NCBI GenBank assembly: GCA_027579435.1 | Contig: JANBPK010001538.1 | Location: forward strand, 1-38,186 | Source: Candolleomyces eurysporus | Lineage: Eukaryota > Basidiomycota > Agaricomycetes > Agaricales > Psathyrellaceae | Length of the DNA: 38,186 bases | Direction of reading: 5' to 3' | Shown: in pieces, positions 1 to 10,807 of the stretch | Position numbering within the stretch: the stretch's first letter is position 1 | How the letters are laid out: every line of letters starts with the position of its first letter | Made by a program: the position numbers and the translations under genes | Notes under the pieces: generated by a model | What the model saw: only the letters and a program-made list of their open reading frames with translations | What the model was told of the DNA's origin: nothing | Databases searched by the model: none

Positions 1-1181
1 GTGATCAAGCACCCGGATCCAAAGCATCTAGAGCCTTGTAAGCCAGAATTTATGCTGCATCGGGTCGTGCGTACCATTGGATACCGCTGGACGGTAGCAA
101 AGGCAAGGGCAGTACTCGCTGTGCACAGCGCCGGAGGGGTGAATCTCGACTAAAATTGAGAATGATTCAGACCATGTAAATATTTGTGATGGGTTCTTAC
201 CAAGTTATCCGCCTAGGTGAACGCTGTCCGTGATGGTCGACGAGACGGGGGGGTCACAGCGCCTCCTCGACCACCCAGGATCCGGACGACCAGGATGGCC
301 TCTGGAGGAACGACGCACCGGGGGGGGTCACAGGCACCAATATAGGTTCATGTTGGGAGGAATTGGCTGCCCCCTGCTCAATCGCTACGATGGGCGGAGG
401 AATAGCTGGAAAGGCAGGAAAAGAAAAGGGGGGGGATTGTACCGCACGATCTCGGTCTGAGATTGAAGCTCCGACCAAGTCCGACATTTAATCAGGACAG
501 ATCCAATCTTATCGGTCGATCGTGACTCCCGGTTTGTGGAACGGCTGTCCTCGGTTCTGACAGATCAATAAGAAGGCACCCCCCTCCGCCTACTATGCCT
601 ATGTTTCTAGCTTTTATGTCCGAAACATTACCTGAGCGTCAAACAAATCGACGCGTCGAACGGTCGAAGTCCTAAATTAATGAAGCAGAGCGCTTATGGT
701 GGGGGATTTGACGTCTCCGTCTCCGAATGGTGCAGTAACCGAAACACCCAGAGCTGTCCTTTCCAATAAGGGTGAAGTATTCTAGCACAGCATCGAACTA
801 ATTGAAGGCCTTCGAAGATTTGATTTGAAGGAGAATTTAGTAAGGCGACAAGGTAAACTGAAAGACGGAGAGCTTCCCATAGTCGCAGTTCTCAACGCAG
901 GCATTTCCCTAGAGATGGAAAACCAGTTAGGGACGCGGCTACTACTACGTTTCGTTGAATGAGCATCAACGGCCTTGAAATATATAAAAGTCGGGGAACA
1001 GGAGCTTAAATTATGAAAACGTGCAAGGAGAACATAGTGGAGATGCTAGTTGAAGTTCGTTAGACTACGATGAGGTCGGAGTAGGACAAGAAGGTGACAG
1101 TATGAGAAAGACCTAACGAGACGAGCAAAATAATGAGAGGATACAAGTACAGGCTAACGGCCAAACTAAAGAAACGCGGGT
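1..1181. other. Intergenic, no gene recognised
   Basis: No open reading frame here looks like a real exon. The short ORFs around 230-490 overlap on both strands, are low in complexity (Gly/Arg/Pro from G-rich DNA) and show no family resemblance. A TATA-like stretch (tatataaaag) sits near 979-990 on the plus strand, but no convincing coding sequence follows it before the BTB gene that ends at 1182 on the other strand. Confidence 0.5.
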
Positions 1182-2314
1182 CTAGTTCTTCTCGTTCTTC
1201 TTCTGCTTGTCTTTCTTGTTCTTATTCTTTGGTGTCTTTATAGTCGGTACCCCATCCCTTGTTTGAGACTCGTCTAAAATCGTGATTCATAATCAGCATG
1301 TGGCTTTGAACTTTAAAGAGACACAAGACAAGGGTATCATGACTTACCGACACCTTCAGCCTGACGCTGACTCTCCCCACCATCGTTCGAGTTGCTCCCT
1401 CCCGCGGGGGTATACATAGGGAGCCCAAAGACCTCTGCAATAGTCGGGTATGTCTCCTGCTCCGTCATCCCGTCGCGTAAGGGGCTCAAGGGGCCGTCGG
1501 CACCGGCGTCGACAGTAGACCTCAAGAGCTCTCTAGCCTTGAAGACCCTATACATCTGCTCGAACCCTAATTCCACGGCTTCGTCCTCGGTGGGCGTGAG
1601 GTCTCTCGCACATAGCTCTCCGTAGAGAGGAACCAGGTACTCCGGAGGCGCACCATAATCGTGATAGAGTCGGATTCGTTTCACGAGTGAGACCTCTCGC
1701 TCGCGCCGCTTGAGTTCGCGGAGGGCGAAATCTTTCACAACGGGAAAGTCCCATCGGTGGGCGAGTTTGAGGATGGAGAACCAGGATGAGATGGGCGCAT
1801 CATAGATGCTGTAGGATCTAAGTACGACAAGGAAATGAAAAGCGATAAGCGTCATTGAGTAGGTGAGAGAATGGAGTGACGCACGGATTGTAAAAGACCC
1901 AAAGGAAGTGTTCGAACTCCCCAACCGTGACGTCGAGTATCCTAACTGCCTGAGCTTCGCTCCTTCCACGGTCTTCTTCTCCCAAAGGTGGCACTGGAGT
2001 ATGGCCAGTGATGGGAACGTCGTCGAAAAAGTTGCGAGCCTCGCGTTTGAAGAAGTATGAGTGGATCTTGAACATCACGTCGTCGATCTGGGGACATCAA
2101 GTCATCATGTTGCAAGGCGACGAGAACAGTGTTTTTGACGCACCAAAATGAAAAGATCGCCGCCGACCATGTAGTACTTATCATGGTGGCGGACATAACG
2201 TCTTTTCTCGCCTTCACGGCGGGGAGTCGTCGGAGAGCCTCCGAAATTGTTGAGAGAGCCGTCAAGCCCGCTACCGTTTGATGTACGGGACATTAGAGGC
2301 GATAGAAGTATCAT
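1182..2314 (-). CDS. BTB/POZ domain protein, copy 1
   Basis: Four-exon gene: 2144-2314, 1885-2087, 1348-1817 and 1182-1273, joining in frame to 311 aa. Introns are 56, 67 and 74 nt with GTGCGT, GTGCGT and GTAAGT donors. The product matches the basidiomycete BTB/POZ type: a short variable N-terminus, the core 'YYMVGGDLF' then 'DDVMFKIHSYFF', the segment 'LDVTVGEFEHFLWVFYNP', and an alpha-helical extension with 'LAHRWDFPVVKDFALREL'. The C-terminus is a Lys/Asn-rich tail, possibly a nuclear-targeting patch. BTB domains dimerise and often recruit cullin-3 or act in transcription; which applies here cannot be told. The gene is paralogous exon by exon to the one at 20842-21980, which supports every splice site. 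The start at 2314 was chosen by alignment; ATG 2293 is an alternative. Confidence 0.85.
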
Positions 2315-3730
2315 CCAGAGACAAGGCGAAAAGGTATGCTCGAGGATGTACAGAACAGATGGACGGTGACGGTCAGAGCTGATCAACGGAGGAAGGTGCA
2401 CAAAATAGGGGGTTGATTATGGGACGAAGAGGCTGGAGTGAGTAGCGAGAGAGAGAGAGACGTCTTTCGCAGCGGCGCACTGAGAGCTACTCGAGTTTGC
2501 TGGATGCACCACGGAAAGAGACGACCACGAGAGGAAACGTTGATACCCAGAACCCGTCCTATATATACAGCCATGCCGAGTCACATCGTGCTGGGTGCCT
2601 GAGAACCCATTTTGCCTTCTTCAACTCAATTGGCCGAGTTTGGAGGGAGGAGGCGACACGAGGTATGCCTTCGTTGCCTTATCGGGATCAGACAAAGCCG
2701 CAGCCCCGGTTGACAGCATATAGGCGCCCAAGGGAATGATGGAAGAAGCAGATGGGTGGCACGCTGACAGAGGAGTACAATTTGGGCTCCTCGGAAGGGT
2801 ATTGTGTATACATTAGAGATGTCGTTTTGTGGGTCCATGGAAGTGTTCATTGTTCCAGCTGAAGAATAATGGGGTGATAGAGCATCGTGCCACGATGATG
2901 CATATATGTCGCTTGGTGAGGCATTTGTCTTGAGAATCGGATAGTCCAGAGAGCTGTTGGATAACAAAGAATATAAAGGTATTTATACCTGTGGTCCACT
3001 GTCGCTCGTACTGCCAAGAACCAGCTCTTCATTAATTGTGGCAAGGTAATGAGGGTCTCGTTGATTCATCACCCTTGTGTGGGCACGCCGCACGCCGCAA
3101 TGTATGCTCCGCAGCTCGAGCTTCGAGCTAAGAGAGTATGTTAACCTATTTAAGACTCGGATGGGCAGGTGCATAATTAAATCACAGAGTATCACGACTG
3201 CTTCATTATCTTCATCGATACCTCGTACCTACATGTGGGTCCTCATGTCGTGACAACAACGGGAGACGCGATGCACCTGGGGTAAGACTCACATCCGTCA
3301 CCTGTCATATGGAGGTTTCTCTCCCCGTGTGGTGTGATATCTTGAGAGAGGGTGAGAAGGCGAAGAGGACCATCCCGTTGTCGGACGACATTGAGTTGTC
3401 CTTGACATATGTTCATTATAGGATCTTCGGGGATAATGCTAGACTGCCAAACATTCGGAAAGTTCGGTGTCGATTGACCGGATAGTCTTATTGGTTAGGG
3501 CATGAGATACGAAGCTGTTGGCCTTATTTGCCGGTGTTTGTCCTGAAGGTCGTCGGCTCCCGGTGTTGGCCGGTCTCCAGGGTGCAAAACGTTGCACAGC
3601 CTCGTGCACAGGCAGCGCCCACAAGGACCGCTTGGTTCTTCCTGTCTTCCTCATCCAACAACATTCGCTGGTCGAAAAACAAACGAATTCTCTTCTCGAA
3701 CGCGGGCTGGTCCTCAAATCTCTATCATCA
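2315..3730. other. Intergenic, promoter region shared with 22.0-22.7 kb
   Basis: No gene recognised. Several stretches match the region upstream of the second BTB gene in the same order: the TATA block near 2560, 'ggaagggtatt...tgt.tac.ttagag' near 2790-2820 (compare 22378-22405), and 'cacccttgtgtgggc.cgccgc' near 3069-3095 (compare 22630-22655). The BTB duplication therefore included about 0.8 kb of upstream DNA. The part from about 3650 to 3730 is pyrimidine-rich and probably the promoter and leader of the next gene. Confidence 0.5.
2560..2567 (-). promoter_or_regulatory. TATA-like box of BTB copy 1
   Basis: A GTATATATAGG-type element lies about 250 nt upstream of the chosen ATG of the BTB gene. 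A near-identical element, followed by the shared block gccatgccga(g/a)tcac, lies about 160 nt upstream of the paralogue at 20842-21980. Conservation between the copies while surrounding sequence has drifted suggests a core promoter. This is inferred from paralogue comparison only. Confidence 0.45.
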
Positions 3731-4495
3731 ATGGCCTCCTCGTCCNTCTAGCCTCCTCAGCCCCCCCAACTCTCCCAGGGACCACAGGCACTACGTCCCT
3801 CGTCGGCCCTCTCCCCTCTCTCTGCCGCCTGTCGCCCCCCACATATCCTTTGCCTCTTCCTCTCTCTCCGAAGCTGCAAGCAATCCGTCTGGCACCTCGA
3901 CGGGATACTACCAGCCCTTCAGCCTCACCGAATTCGCCGTCTCTACCCCCAGAACCAGCGGTGTAGTCAAGGTTCCCAGGTACCCGCTCGAAAAGCAGAG
4001 ACGGGCGTTGAAGGACCTGGAGACGGAGCATAGGGAGCGCATGAGGAAGCAACAGATGCAGAGGCAGGGTCCAATGGTCGTGCCCACTATCACGACGACC
4101 ATGGCCGGGTCCTCTTCTGATACTGCGGCGGGGGAAGGGTCTCCCCAGGACATACCGCCCTCGCCTACGACGACTCTGCCGTTGACACCCAGGAGCGCGG
4201 CTAGCTCTGTGTCGTCGTATTCGCAGCACGAGGACGATTCGAACCAGAAGAGTCGGGCCAAGGGAGGGAGTGCGCCAAGCTCGTTGTGTGCGACGTTGTT
4301 TGGGTCGTGTTTCGGTACGTGTGGCTCCTCTTTCGTTCTGTCTTCCCCTTCCTTCTCGCCCCTAGCTTCATCCCAGACCCGTGCTGACTTTGTCTCTTTG
4401 TTCGTTCGCCTTCTGCAGCTGCCTTTGCGGTCTCCTCAAAACATATCGAGGGCATGAGCATGAACAACGTGCGAACCATCGCAAGCACTCGATGA
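3731..4495 (+). CDS. Hypothetical protein, two exons
   Basis: Exon 1 is 3731-4314 and exon 2 is 4419-4495 (intron GTACGT...CAG, 104 nt), giving about 219 aa. The ambiguous base at 3746 breaks the frame: read as a real base it gives a stop two codons later, but if it is surplus the ATG at 3731 runs straight into the long open frame downstream. The protein is Ser/Pro-rich at the N-terminus, then has a basic helical stretch ('RYPLEKQRRALKDLETEHRE') that could form a short coiled coil, then a Ser/Thr/Pro-rich disordered region and a short tail ending in 'VRTIASTR'. I do not recognise the family. Low-complexity ends and one clear helical block suggest a scaffold or regulatory protein, but no function can be assigned. 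Confidence 0.6.
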
Positions 4496-5533
4496 AGATC
4501 GGATCGATCGGGGAGAGATTGAGGGTTTCGCCCTGTTCGGGAAGGACAAGCAAGCTGGACTTTCTTGTGACTGGCGGCGCTGGACGTTTGCCTTGTGTTA
4601 TCGACTGTAAAAGGTCTGGGCAAATGTTGAATGTGCTGGCTCATGTTCGCGTTTCAGTCCTTACCTTATCGTTTGTTTTACATATTTTTGTTGTTGAAAT
4701 GGATGGAAAGACCACTTACGACTTACATGCCTAGAGAATTCGCTCCACCGAACCCTTGCGAACCGTCTGCTCCTGGGTGAGTTCTGAACGTTGGCGATGC
4801 CTCTCACGAGAAGGCGGTGCTCGAGTTCCGTTGGTGGCTCTCTTGGGTTGCCCTGTCCATTAAACAGTCACCACTAAATAGGGCGCCGTTAGCTCAGGCA
4901 TTCCATGTCATGCCGGCAGTACGAGCACTATCGGAACGCGAACGAGAAGGGCGGGGCTGGCAATGGGAGTATATCGGGTTGGTGGTCTCATGACAAGTCT
5001 TGCCTCGGTGCTTGTCTGGACCCCTCCTGACATTCGATCCGTCTCATAGTCTATTTTTTTGTCTACTCTAGTGCTCTATTGACCCTCCTACCCAGAACAC
5101 GTCTGTTTATGCTCGAGAAGACACGGCCGACTCATCGCCAATTAGATCTACTTTCCGCATATTGAGGAACATTTGGTTCCCTAGTATCGGGACAGCCAGT
5201 ATTCAACTGTGCTGCTATCGTGACTTGATGAGGAGGGAGAACCTACGAACCGTAGAAGGGTAATATATACCTCCTTCACGAACCATGATTTTGAGGATAG
5301 AGCTCCTGGATAGCGGTCATGATACCAAGCGCTGCGGCAACTGCCGAGTAATCGCCGGCGAAGTTGATTACTTACGGGCGGTCCTGGTGAACGAGAGGTA
5401 GGTTATATTGATAGTCAAGACACGTCTATGTATAGCACGCAAGACCTAGTACACGTACGAGAACAGCCAGATTGAAGTACCACAGCAAGGCTCGATTACA
5501 TATTCAGCTTCTTCACGACCACCGGATCGATCC
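4496..5533. other. Intergenic, left edge of the 7TM tandem array
   Basis: No gene supported. A short minus-strand stretch around 5283-5365 reads 'INFAGDYSAVAAALGIMTAI' before a stop and might be a gene remnant, but it is too short to assign. The array's repeat unit begins around 5410, where 'gatagtcaagacacgtctat' appears; it recurs at 8526 and, with one change, at 12991. Confidence 0.4.
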
Positions 5534-6810
5534 CTACCCAGTCTTCTCGACTCTCCTGCACGACGTGAACAATAGACGCCTGGGTCCGGGTGGGCTCACC
5601 AATGCTGCCATTCAGTCCTTGTTCGTTTCGGCCAAACTCGCGATTCAACGTCGATTGGAGGACAGATGATTCGGCAGTTCAGTGAGCAAATTGAATCGGG
5701 GACGCCGTCCTTGGCTGAGGCAAATTTGGTGAAGGAGCGTCCAGTGGTCACGCGGAATACGATCATGTGTGGCAATAGTGATTTTCAGTAAAGTCAACAA
5801 ATTAGCAATGATTGGAAGTACTCGATCAACCCAACTTGGGCACAATGAAAAGAAAAGGNCCNGTTGAACAAAGCACAGTAGACTATGATATCTCAGGAAC
5901 TGTGAGATCGAGCACTCGCTGTTCTCAGGCTAATTGCAACGACAAGGATGCCAGAGATGGCGAGAGGAGCAGCGAACTCGATTAGGATGGTGATCACCCC
6001 CGGTGTAGACTCGCACATCCCCTGATGGCAAGACCTTCACTGTGCACGAAGAAGGCGGGATGTGATCAAAGATGGGGCGATAATGTTGGTTGACACGGTT
6101 AGCAAGTTGGAGGCAGCTGTATAGCTGGCAGGAGAAATGCCGTGATCGCCTGGGTAAAACGGCATGAAGAAGAGAACTATGTGTTGTGATTCCGGGCGAT
6201 TTGATTAGCATAAATCGCACTTTGAGGCGGACATGACACAGACCTAGAGCAGATGGGGACGTCATCATGGGGAGGATTGTCACTCACCAATATTCCACGC
6301 AAACTATATAACAGCGATACACCTGTGGCAAACAACCCGTGAGCCTTGCCAGCCGACAGCTAGAAATAATCAGGCTACTGCACTCACCAGCAGTGCGTCA
6401 CCAATCATAATAATCTTCCCAAGGCCCGCGCCGCTAGTCAAATAATTCTATTCTTTGTAGGAGCCTGCATATAGTTCTTGCCAATGACCCGGTGAGGTGG
6501 ATTTGAACAGCATTTGGAAGTAACACGCCATGTCAAGCGACGTCGTGAAGGTGGAAAGAGTTGTTAGTACTAACTGACCGCTATAAATCTCTTTCGGCCC
6601 CTCCTAAGAGGCTCTGGCGTCTCTAAAAAAACCGAGAGACCATATAGCGCCATGAAAAGATGGCTACCTGCAGTCGTTGGGAGCATACTGAGCATTCGTC
6701 CGCATATGTATAGAAATCTACATACCAATCATCACCATGCTAATGCTAAACTTTGCGTAGAGGGCTCGAGCATGTACTGTGAGCCGTTGTTCCAAGCTAT
6801 CATCGCCCAT
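5534..6810 (-). pseudogene. 7TM membrane protein, copy 1 (decayed)
   Basis: This aligns along its whole length with the intact copies at 8632-9938 and 13480-14813. Exon 1 (about 6726-6810) is still open and reads 'HARALYAKFSISMVMIG'. Exon 2 is broken: after 'GRKRFIAVS' a stop codon and frameshift replace 'FMIT'. In exon 4 the loop after TM5 meets a stop where the copies read 'RARRTLAK'. The last exon has a stop and shift around 'QFAH.TAESS'. Two surplus-looking n characters (5859, 5862) lie at the end of exon 4. With at least three independent lesions this is a pseudogene rather than a sequencing problem. The 7TM family itself is described under copy 2. Confidence 0.85.
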
Positions 6811-8631
6811 TGCTGGTGCCTTGACACGAGTCTGGTAAGGGTTGATCTACTCCCTCCTTGTCGCATCCTTATATGTATTTGCAACTCGTCGCGCTTCTGC
6901 TGACACTGATCGTGATCGTTCTGAAAGCAGAGCAGGAGAAATATTCCATAACATCGCTTCTGAGCTCTACAGTAGATTTGGGACAACCAAATGAATTGTT
7001 CAACGCCCAAAGGCCGTGCGGAAAATGCTTCTTTGCAGCGCTATTAGATATCAACAGCGTCCTGGCTGGAAGTGCTCCAGTGCATCTCGTCCATTTTTCC
7101 TAATACCTTCCAAGATACGACAATTTGAGCTCATCTTCATCATGAGCTTTGCGATAATGCGACGCCTGGAACTTCCTTTACGTGCTATCAGATAAAAAGT
7201 CGTCTTCCAGCGCGGAGCGATCATGATCAGGTCAGGCCATCACCGCGCCCAGCCCGTTCTTCCTGCGAGTAGCTTCATGAGAGAAGAAAATCAAAGCTAG
7301 ACCTTTCGCTATCGATATAATTCACCTCAAGGAACCGATGATAGTGAAGGCAACTGACGCGCCCAAGCTCCACAGGTGATAAGGTGGCCAAAGGTACTCA
7401 GGATCCTATCTATCCGCAAACATGCTCCGTTATGAATCTGCATCCACCGCTGGAGCAGAAGCATTTGTGTGCCCGGTAGCGTACAATACACCGTGGTAGT
7501 CGTCAATTAGTGGTGTTGACGGGGTTGCACCTAGTCTGTGGGTGCCGATCAAAAGAAATATAGATGAGTGCGTTCTGAGGTAAGGAGAGTCTATCAAAAT
7601 CTGAGCTCAGAGAATTGTACCCCTTGCGTTAAGGCTTCTGTCACTCGCTCTGCATAACGCTATCAGAATTCCCCCCCCAATGTATTCCTGGTGCAAGTTT
7701 TATATACGAATACATGTCTAAATGATATATTTCAAAGCTCATACATTGATCACAAAGGTATTCGAGACAGGCTGGGCGCGAAGACGGCGTACCAGTACAT
7801 AAAACCTAGCACCCGTTGAAGCGTGGGTCTATTCACCACCATCAATTGCAACCCCAAGCCCCATTTCAAACCCTTTCCTGATTTTGGCACCGCAGAAAAT
7901 GAGGGTTTGGCACAACGACCGTCAATCAATGTGTTCAAGTTTCAAGTCGGAGTTGCAAATTAGGCTGTTTCGAGCGCTTCGAGCATTTTCGTTCCTTACC
8001 TCTCCATCTTTCGTTCCCATCCTGCGCTGACCCTCGAATCTACCCCCATTTCATGTTATACTGCCAGTATATCATATTGACACCAATAAAGCGCTCACTC
8101 AGCCCTCGAATGTCATGCCTTATGCTTGGGTATTGTGGCGAGAACGGGAGGTGGCGAAGGGGCGGCGTTTTGAGTGGCCGGTCAAGGGCGATGGGCAGGG
8201 TGCATGGCCAGGTAGGTAGGCACTTCAAATTCCAATTTTTGTGCTAGGCTGGATGCCATATCCTGGTTAGCACAAGGTATGATATAGGGAGGCACCGTTT
8301 TGAGCGGCTAGTCGAGGCGGTGGGAAGGCACATACCGGAGGCATTGCTACTCACCTCTTTGACACTCACAATGGACAACCTCCACAGTCATTTGCCTTCG
8401 CGATGAACCGATGGCTCCCAGCATCCCTAATCTCCAGTAACAATCAGCGGTGCACGATGCGTTGCAAGGAAGCCCAGGGCATGGCGGTGTGAAAACTACT
8501 CACGGCCTGATGACGAGGTTAGATCGATAGTCAAGACACGTCTATAATACGAGAACAAGAAAATCTAAACTACGGACTACAAGAGAAACTCGAGTACACA
8601 TTCAGGCTCTTCACGACCACCGGATCGATCC
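6811..8631. other. Intergenic spacer of array unit 1
   Basis: No gene recognised; short ORFs on both strands have no family features. The left part (6811-7490) matches the spacer upstream of copy 2 (9939-10575), and 7827-8370 matches 12400-12970. Position 7441-7496 is the empty-site equivalent of the LTR insertion in unit 2. The 325 nt from 7497 to 7821 have no counterpart in unit 2. Confidence 0.6.
7497..7826. other. Possible small insertion with CGTGG duplication
   Basis: Compared with the paralogous spacer near 12400, unit 1 has about 330 extra nucleotides here. The pentamer CGTGG occurs at both edges (7492-7496 and 7822-7826), as a 5-bp target-site duplication would. The insert is AT-rich in its middle with a TATA-like run (ttttatatacgaatacat) near 7699-7716, reminiscent of a solo LTR or other short non-autonomous element. 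No clear terminal inverted repeats or coding sequence are visible. Confidence 0.35.
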
Positions 8632-9938
8632 CTACCCGACCTTCTCGACATCCCCACCGTCATTCCGCTTCTCCTGCGCGACGTGGATAATAGAATTCAG
8701 TCCTTGTTCGGTATCATAATCGCGGTTGCGACCGAACTCGCGATTCAACGTCGATTGGAGGAAGGACGATTCGGCAGTTCGGTGAGCAAATTGAATCGGG
8801 TTGGTTAGGACACCGTCCTTGACCGAGGGGAATTTGGTGAAGGAGCGGCCAGTCGTGACGCGAAATATGATCATGTGTGGCGATAGTGCCTTTTAGTAAA
8901 GTCAACGAATTAGCGGTGATGGGAAGCATTCGATTAGCCCAACTTACACAGAATGAATAGAAAAGGCCGTTGAATAAAGGACCGCAGACTATGATTCCTT
9001 CGGGACTCTTGTAGATAGTACCAGCCACTCGTGTCACTATGATTATAGCGGCAATGATGCCGAAGATGGTGAGAGGAGCAGCGGACTCGATTAGAATGGC
9101 GATCACCCCAGTGTGAACTCGCACATCCGCTGATGGCAGGAGCTTTGCCAGGGTTCGCCTTGCACGAAGAAGGCGGATTGAGATCAAAGTTGTGACAATG
9201 ATGCTGGTTGACACAGTTAGCAGGGTGGAGGCGACTAAATAGTTGATGGTAGAATCGCCTTCATCGGTTGTGTAAGCCGTCATGAAGAAGAGAACTACGC
9301 ATTGTGATTCCGGGCAATTTGATCAGCATAAATTGCACTTTGAAGTGGACATGACACAGACCTAGAGCGGACAGGGACGTCATCGTGGGGAGGATTATCA
9401 CCCACCAATATTGCACGCAAACTATATAACAGCGATACACCTGTGGCAAACAGCCCGTGAGCCTTGCCAGCAGACGGCTGGAAAAAATTAGGCTACCGCA
9501 CTCACCAGAAGTGCGTCACCAATCATAATAATCAGCCCAAGGCCCGCGCTGCTGGCCATATACCTCCATTCTTTGGGGGAAGCGACATATAGTTCTTGCC
9601 AATGACCCGGTGAGGTGGATTTGAACAGTGTTTGGAAGAAACCCGCCATGTCAAGCGACGCGGTGAGGGCGGATAAAATTGTTATCATGAAGCTGACTGC
9701 TATGTATCTCTTTCGGCCTTTCCTAAGTGGCTCTGGCGTCTCCAGGAAAACTGAGAGACCATAGAGCGCCATGAAAAGATGGATACCTGGAATCGTTGGG
9801 AGCATACTGATCATTGATTTGCGTGGTCCACATATATATAGAAATTGACATACCAACCTCCACCATGGTCATGCTATAATTCGCGTAGAAGGCTCGAGCC
9901 TCTACTGTGAGCAGGCGTTCCCGCCTACCGTCATCCAT
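8632..9938 (-). CDS. Orphan seven-transmembrane protein, copy 2
   Basis: Five exons, 9854-9938, 9506-9786, 9362-9440, 8948-9294 and 8632-8889, join in frame to 349 aa. Seven hydrophobic segments lie at about residues 20-43, 56-79, 101-128, 132-155, 165-190, 211-235 and 249-275. The positive loops 'PLRKGRKRY' after TM1 and 'RLLRARRTLAK' after TM5, and the tail 'RVTTGRSFTKF', place the N-terminus outside and the C-terminus inside, as in GPCRs. Family landmarks are 'YRCYIV' at the end of TM3, 'VIAILIESAAPL' in TM6 and 'LSPHMIIFRVTTGRS' before the tail. To my knowledge this family is expanded in Agaricomycetes and lacks a known function; it is not STE3-like. The start ATG at 9938 gives an 85-nt first exon, identical in length to copies 3 and 6. 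Confidence 0.88.
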
Positions 9939-10575
9939 TGCTGCTGCCTTGACCTGAGTCTGGTAAGGGTTGACCTACTCACTCATTCTCGCATCCTTAT
10001 ATATATTTGTAATTCATCGCGCTTCTGCCGACACTGATCGTGATCGTTCTGAAAGCCGAGCAGGAGAAATATTCCATAGCATCACTTCTGATTTCTACAA
10101 CAAATTTGAGACAGCCAAATGAATTGATTGGCACCCAAAGCCGCACAGAATACGCTTCTTTGCAATGCTATGATATATCAACAGCGTCCATTTCCAAAGT
10201 ACTCCGGTCCGTCTCTTCCATCTTGCCCAATGTCTTCTAAGATTGATATGACACAACAATTTGAGCTTCCTTTATCCTGAACTGTGCGACAATATAATGC
10301 CCGGATCTTCCTTCACGCCCTGTGAGATAGAAAGCTGTGTTCCAGCAATAAGCAATCATGATTGGGGAAGGCCATCAACGCGCCCGCCTCGTTCTCCTCA
10401 GGAGTAGCTTCATGCAAAGTCATACCTTTCGCGATTGATAGAGTCCATGTCACGGAAGCGATGATAGTGAAGACCACTGACGCCTGCGCCCAAGCTCTAC
10501 AGGCAATGATATACGTGACCGAAGGTACTCAGGACCCCATGCAGATACACCATGTTAAGAATCTGCATCCACCGC
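9939..10575. other. Spacer upstream of 7TM copy 2
   Basis: No gene seen. The sequence matches 6811-7450 of unit 1 throughout (for example 'ctgacactgatcgtgatcgt' near 6900 against its counterpart near 10028), which identifies it as the duplicated spacer and probable promoter of copy 2. It ends at the left target site of the LTR element, 'ccaccgc'. Confidence 0.6.
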
Positions 10576-10762
10576 TGGAGTAGTCCAGAGACCACTCGAG
10601 TCCGCGCAGGCTCAGATAACTAGGTGAGGAGCACCTCGTATAGCGTCGAGGGCAAGGATCGGATGGTCTATTCTGGCACGCTGGCATCGACTAAATGGAT
10701 CACACCTGCGATCTAATCTAATCTAGCATGTCTACTCGACTCGGCCGGGATCCCCTACCACA
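10576..10762 (-). repeat. 3' LTR of the gag-only element
   Basis: 187-bp terminal repeat with TG...CA ends when read on either strand. It is identical to the copy at 12173-12363 except for a 4-nt indel (aaatggatc here, aaatatacggatc there). It contains the palindrome GGGATCCC next to the outer end and the short repeat 'atctaatctaatct'. As gag is on the minus strand, this is the 3' LTR. Confidence 0.92.
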
Positions 10763-10777
10763 TGTACCCACCCCCGG
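10763..10777 (-). other. Probable polypurine tract
   Basis: On the minus strand a G-rich run, GGGGGTGGGTACA, lies directly before the 3' LTR. This is where LTR retrotransposons keep the polypurine tract that primes plus-strand DNA synthesis. It is not purely purine, so the assignment rests mainly on position. Confidence 0.5.
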
Positions 10778-10807
10778 AGTAGCAACGCCCTCGTTGCGTC
10801 ATGGAAA

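Noticed and set aside
230..487. Overlapping ORFs of 76 and 77 codons
   Set aside because: Open on both strands in G-rich DNA, no recognised features.
3714..4261. Minus-strand ORFs opposite the 3731 gene
   Set aside because: Arg/Gly-rich shadows of the plus-strand coding exon; no start context or domains.
5283..5365. Histidine-phosphatase-like C-terminal fragment on the minus strand
   Set aside because: A vague resemblance over fewer than 30 residues without any catalytic motif.
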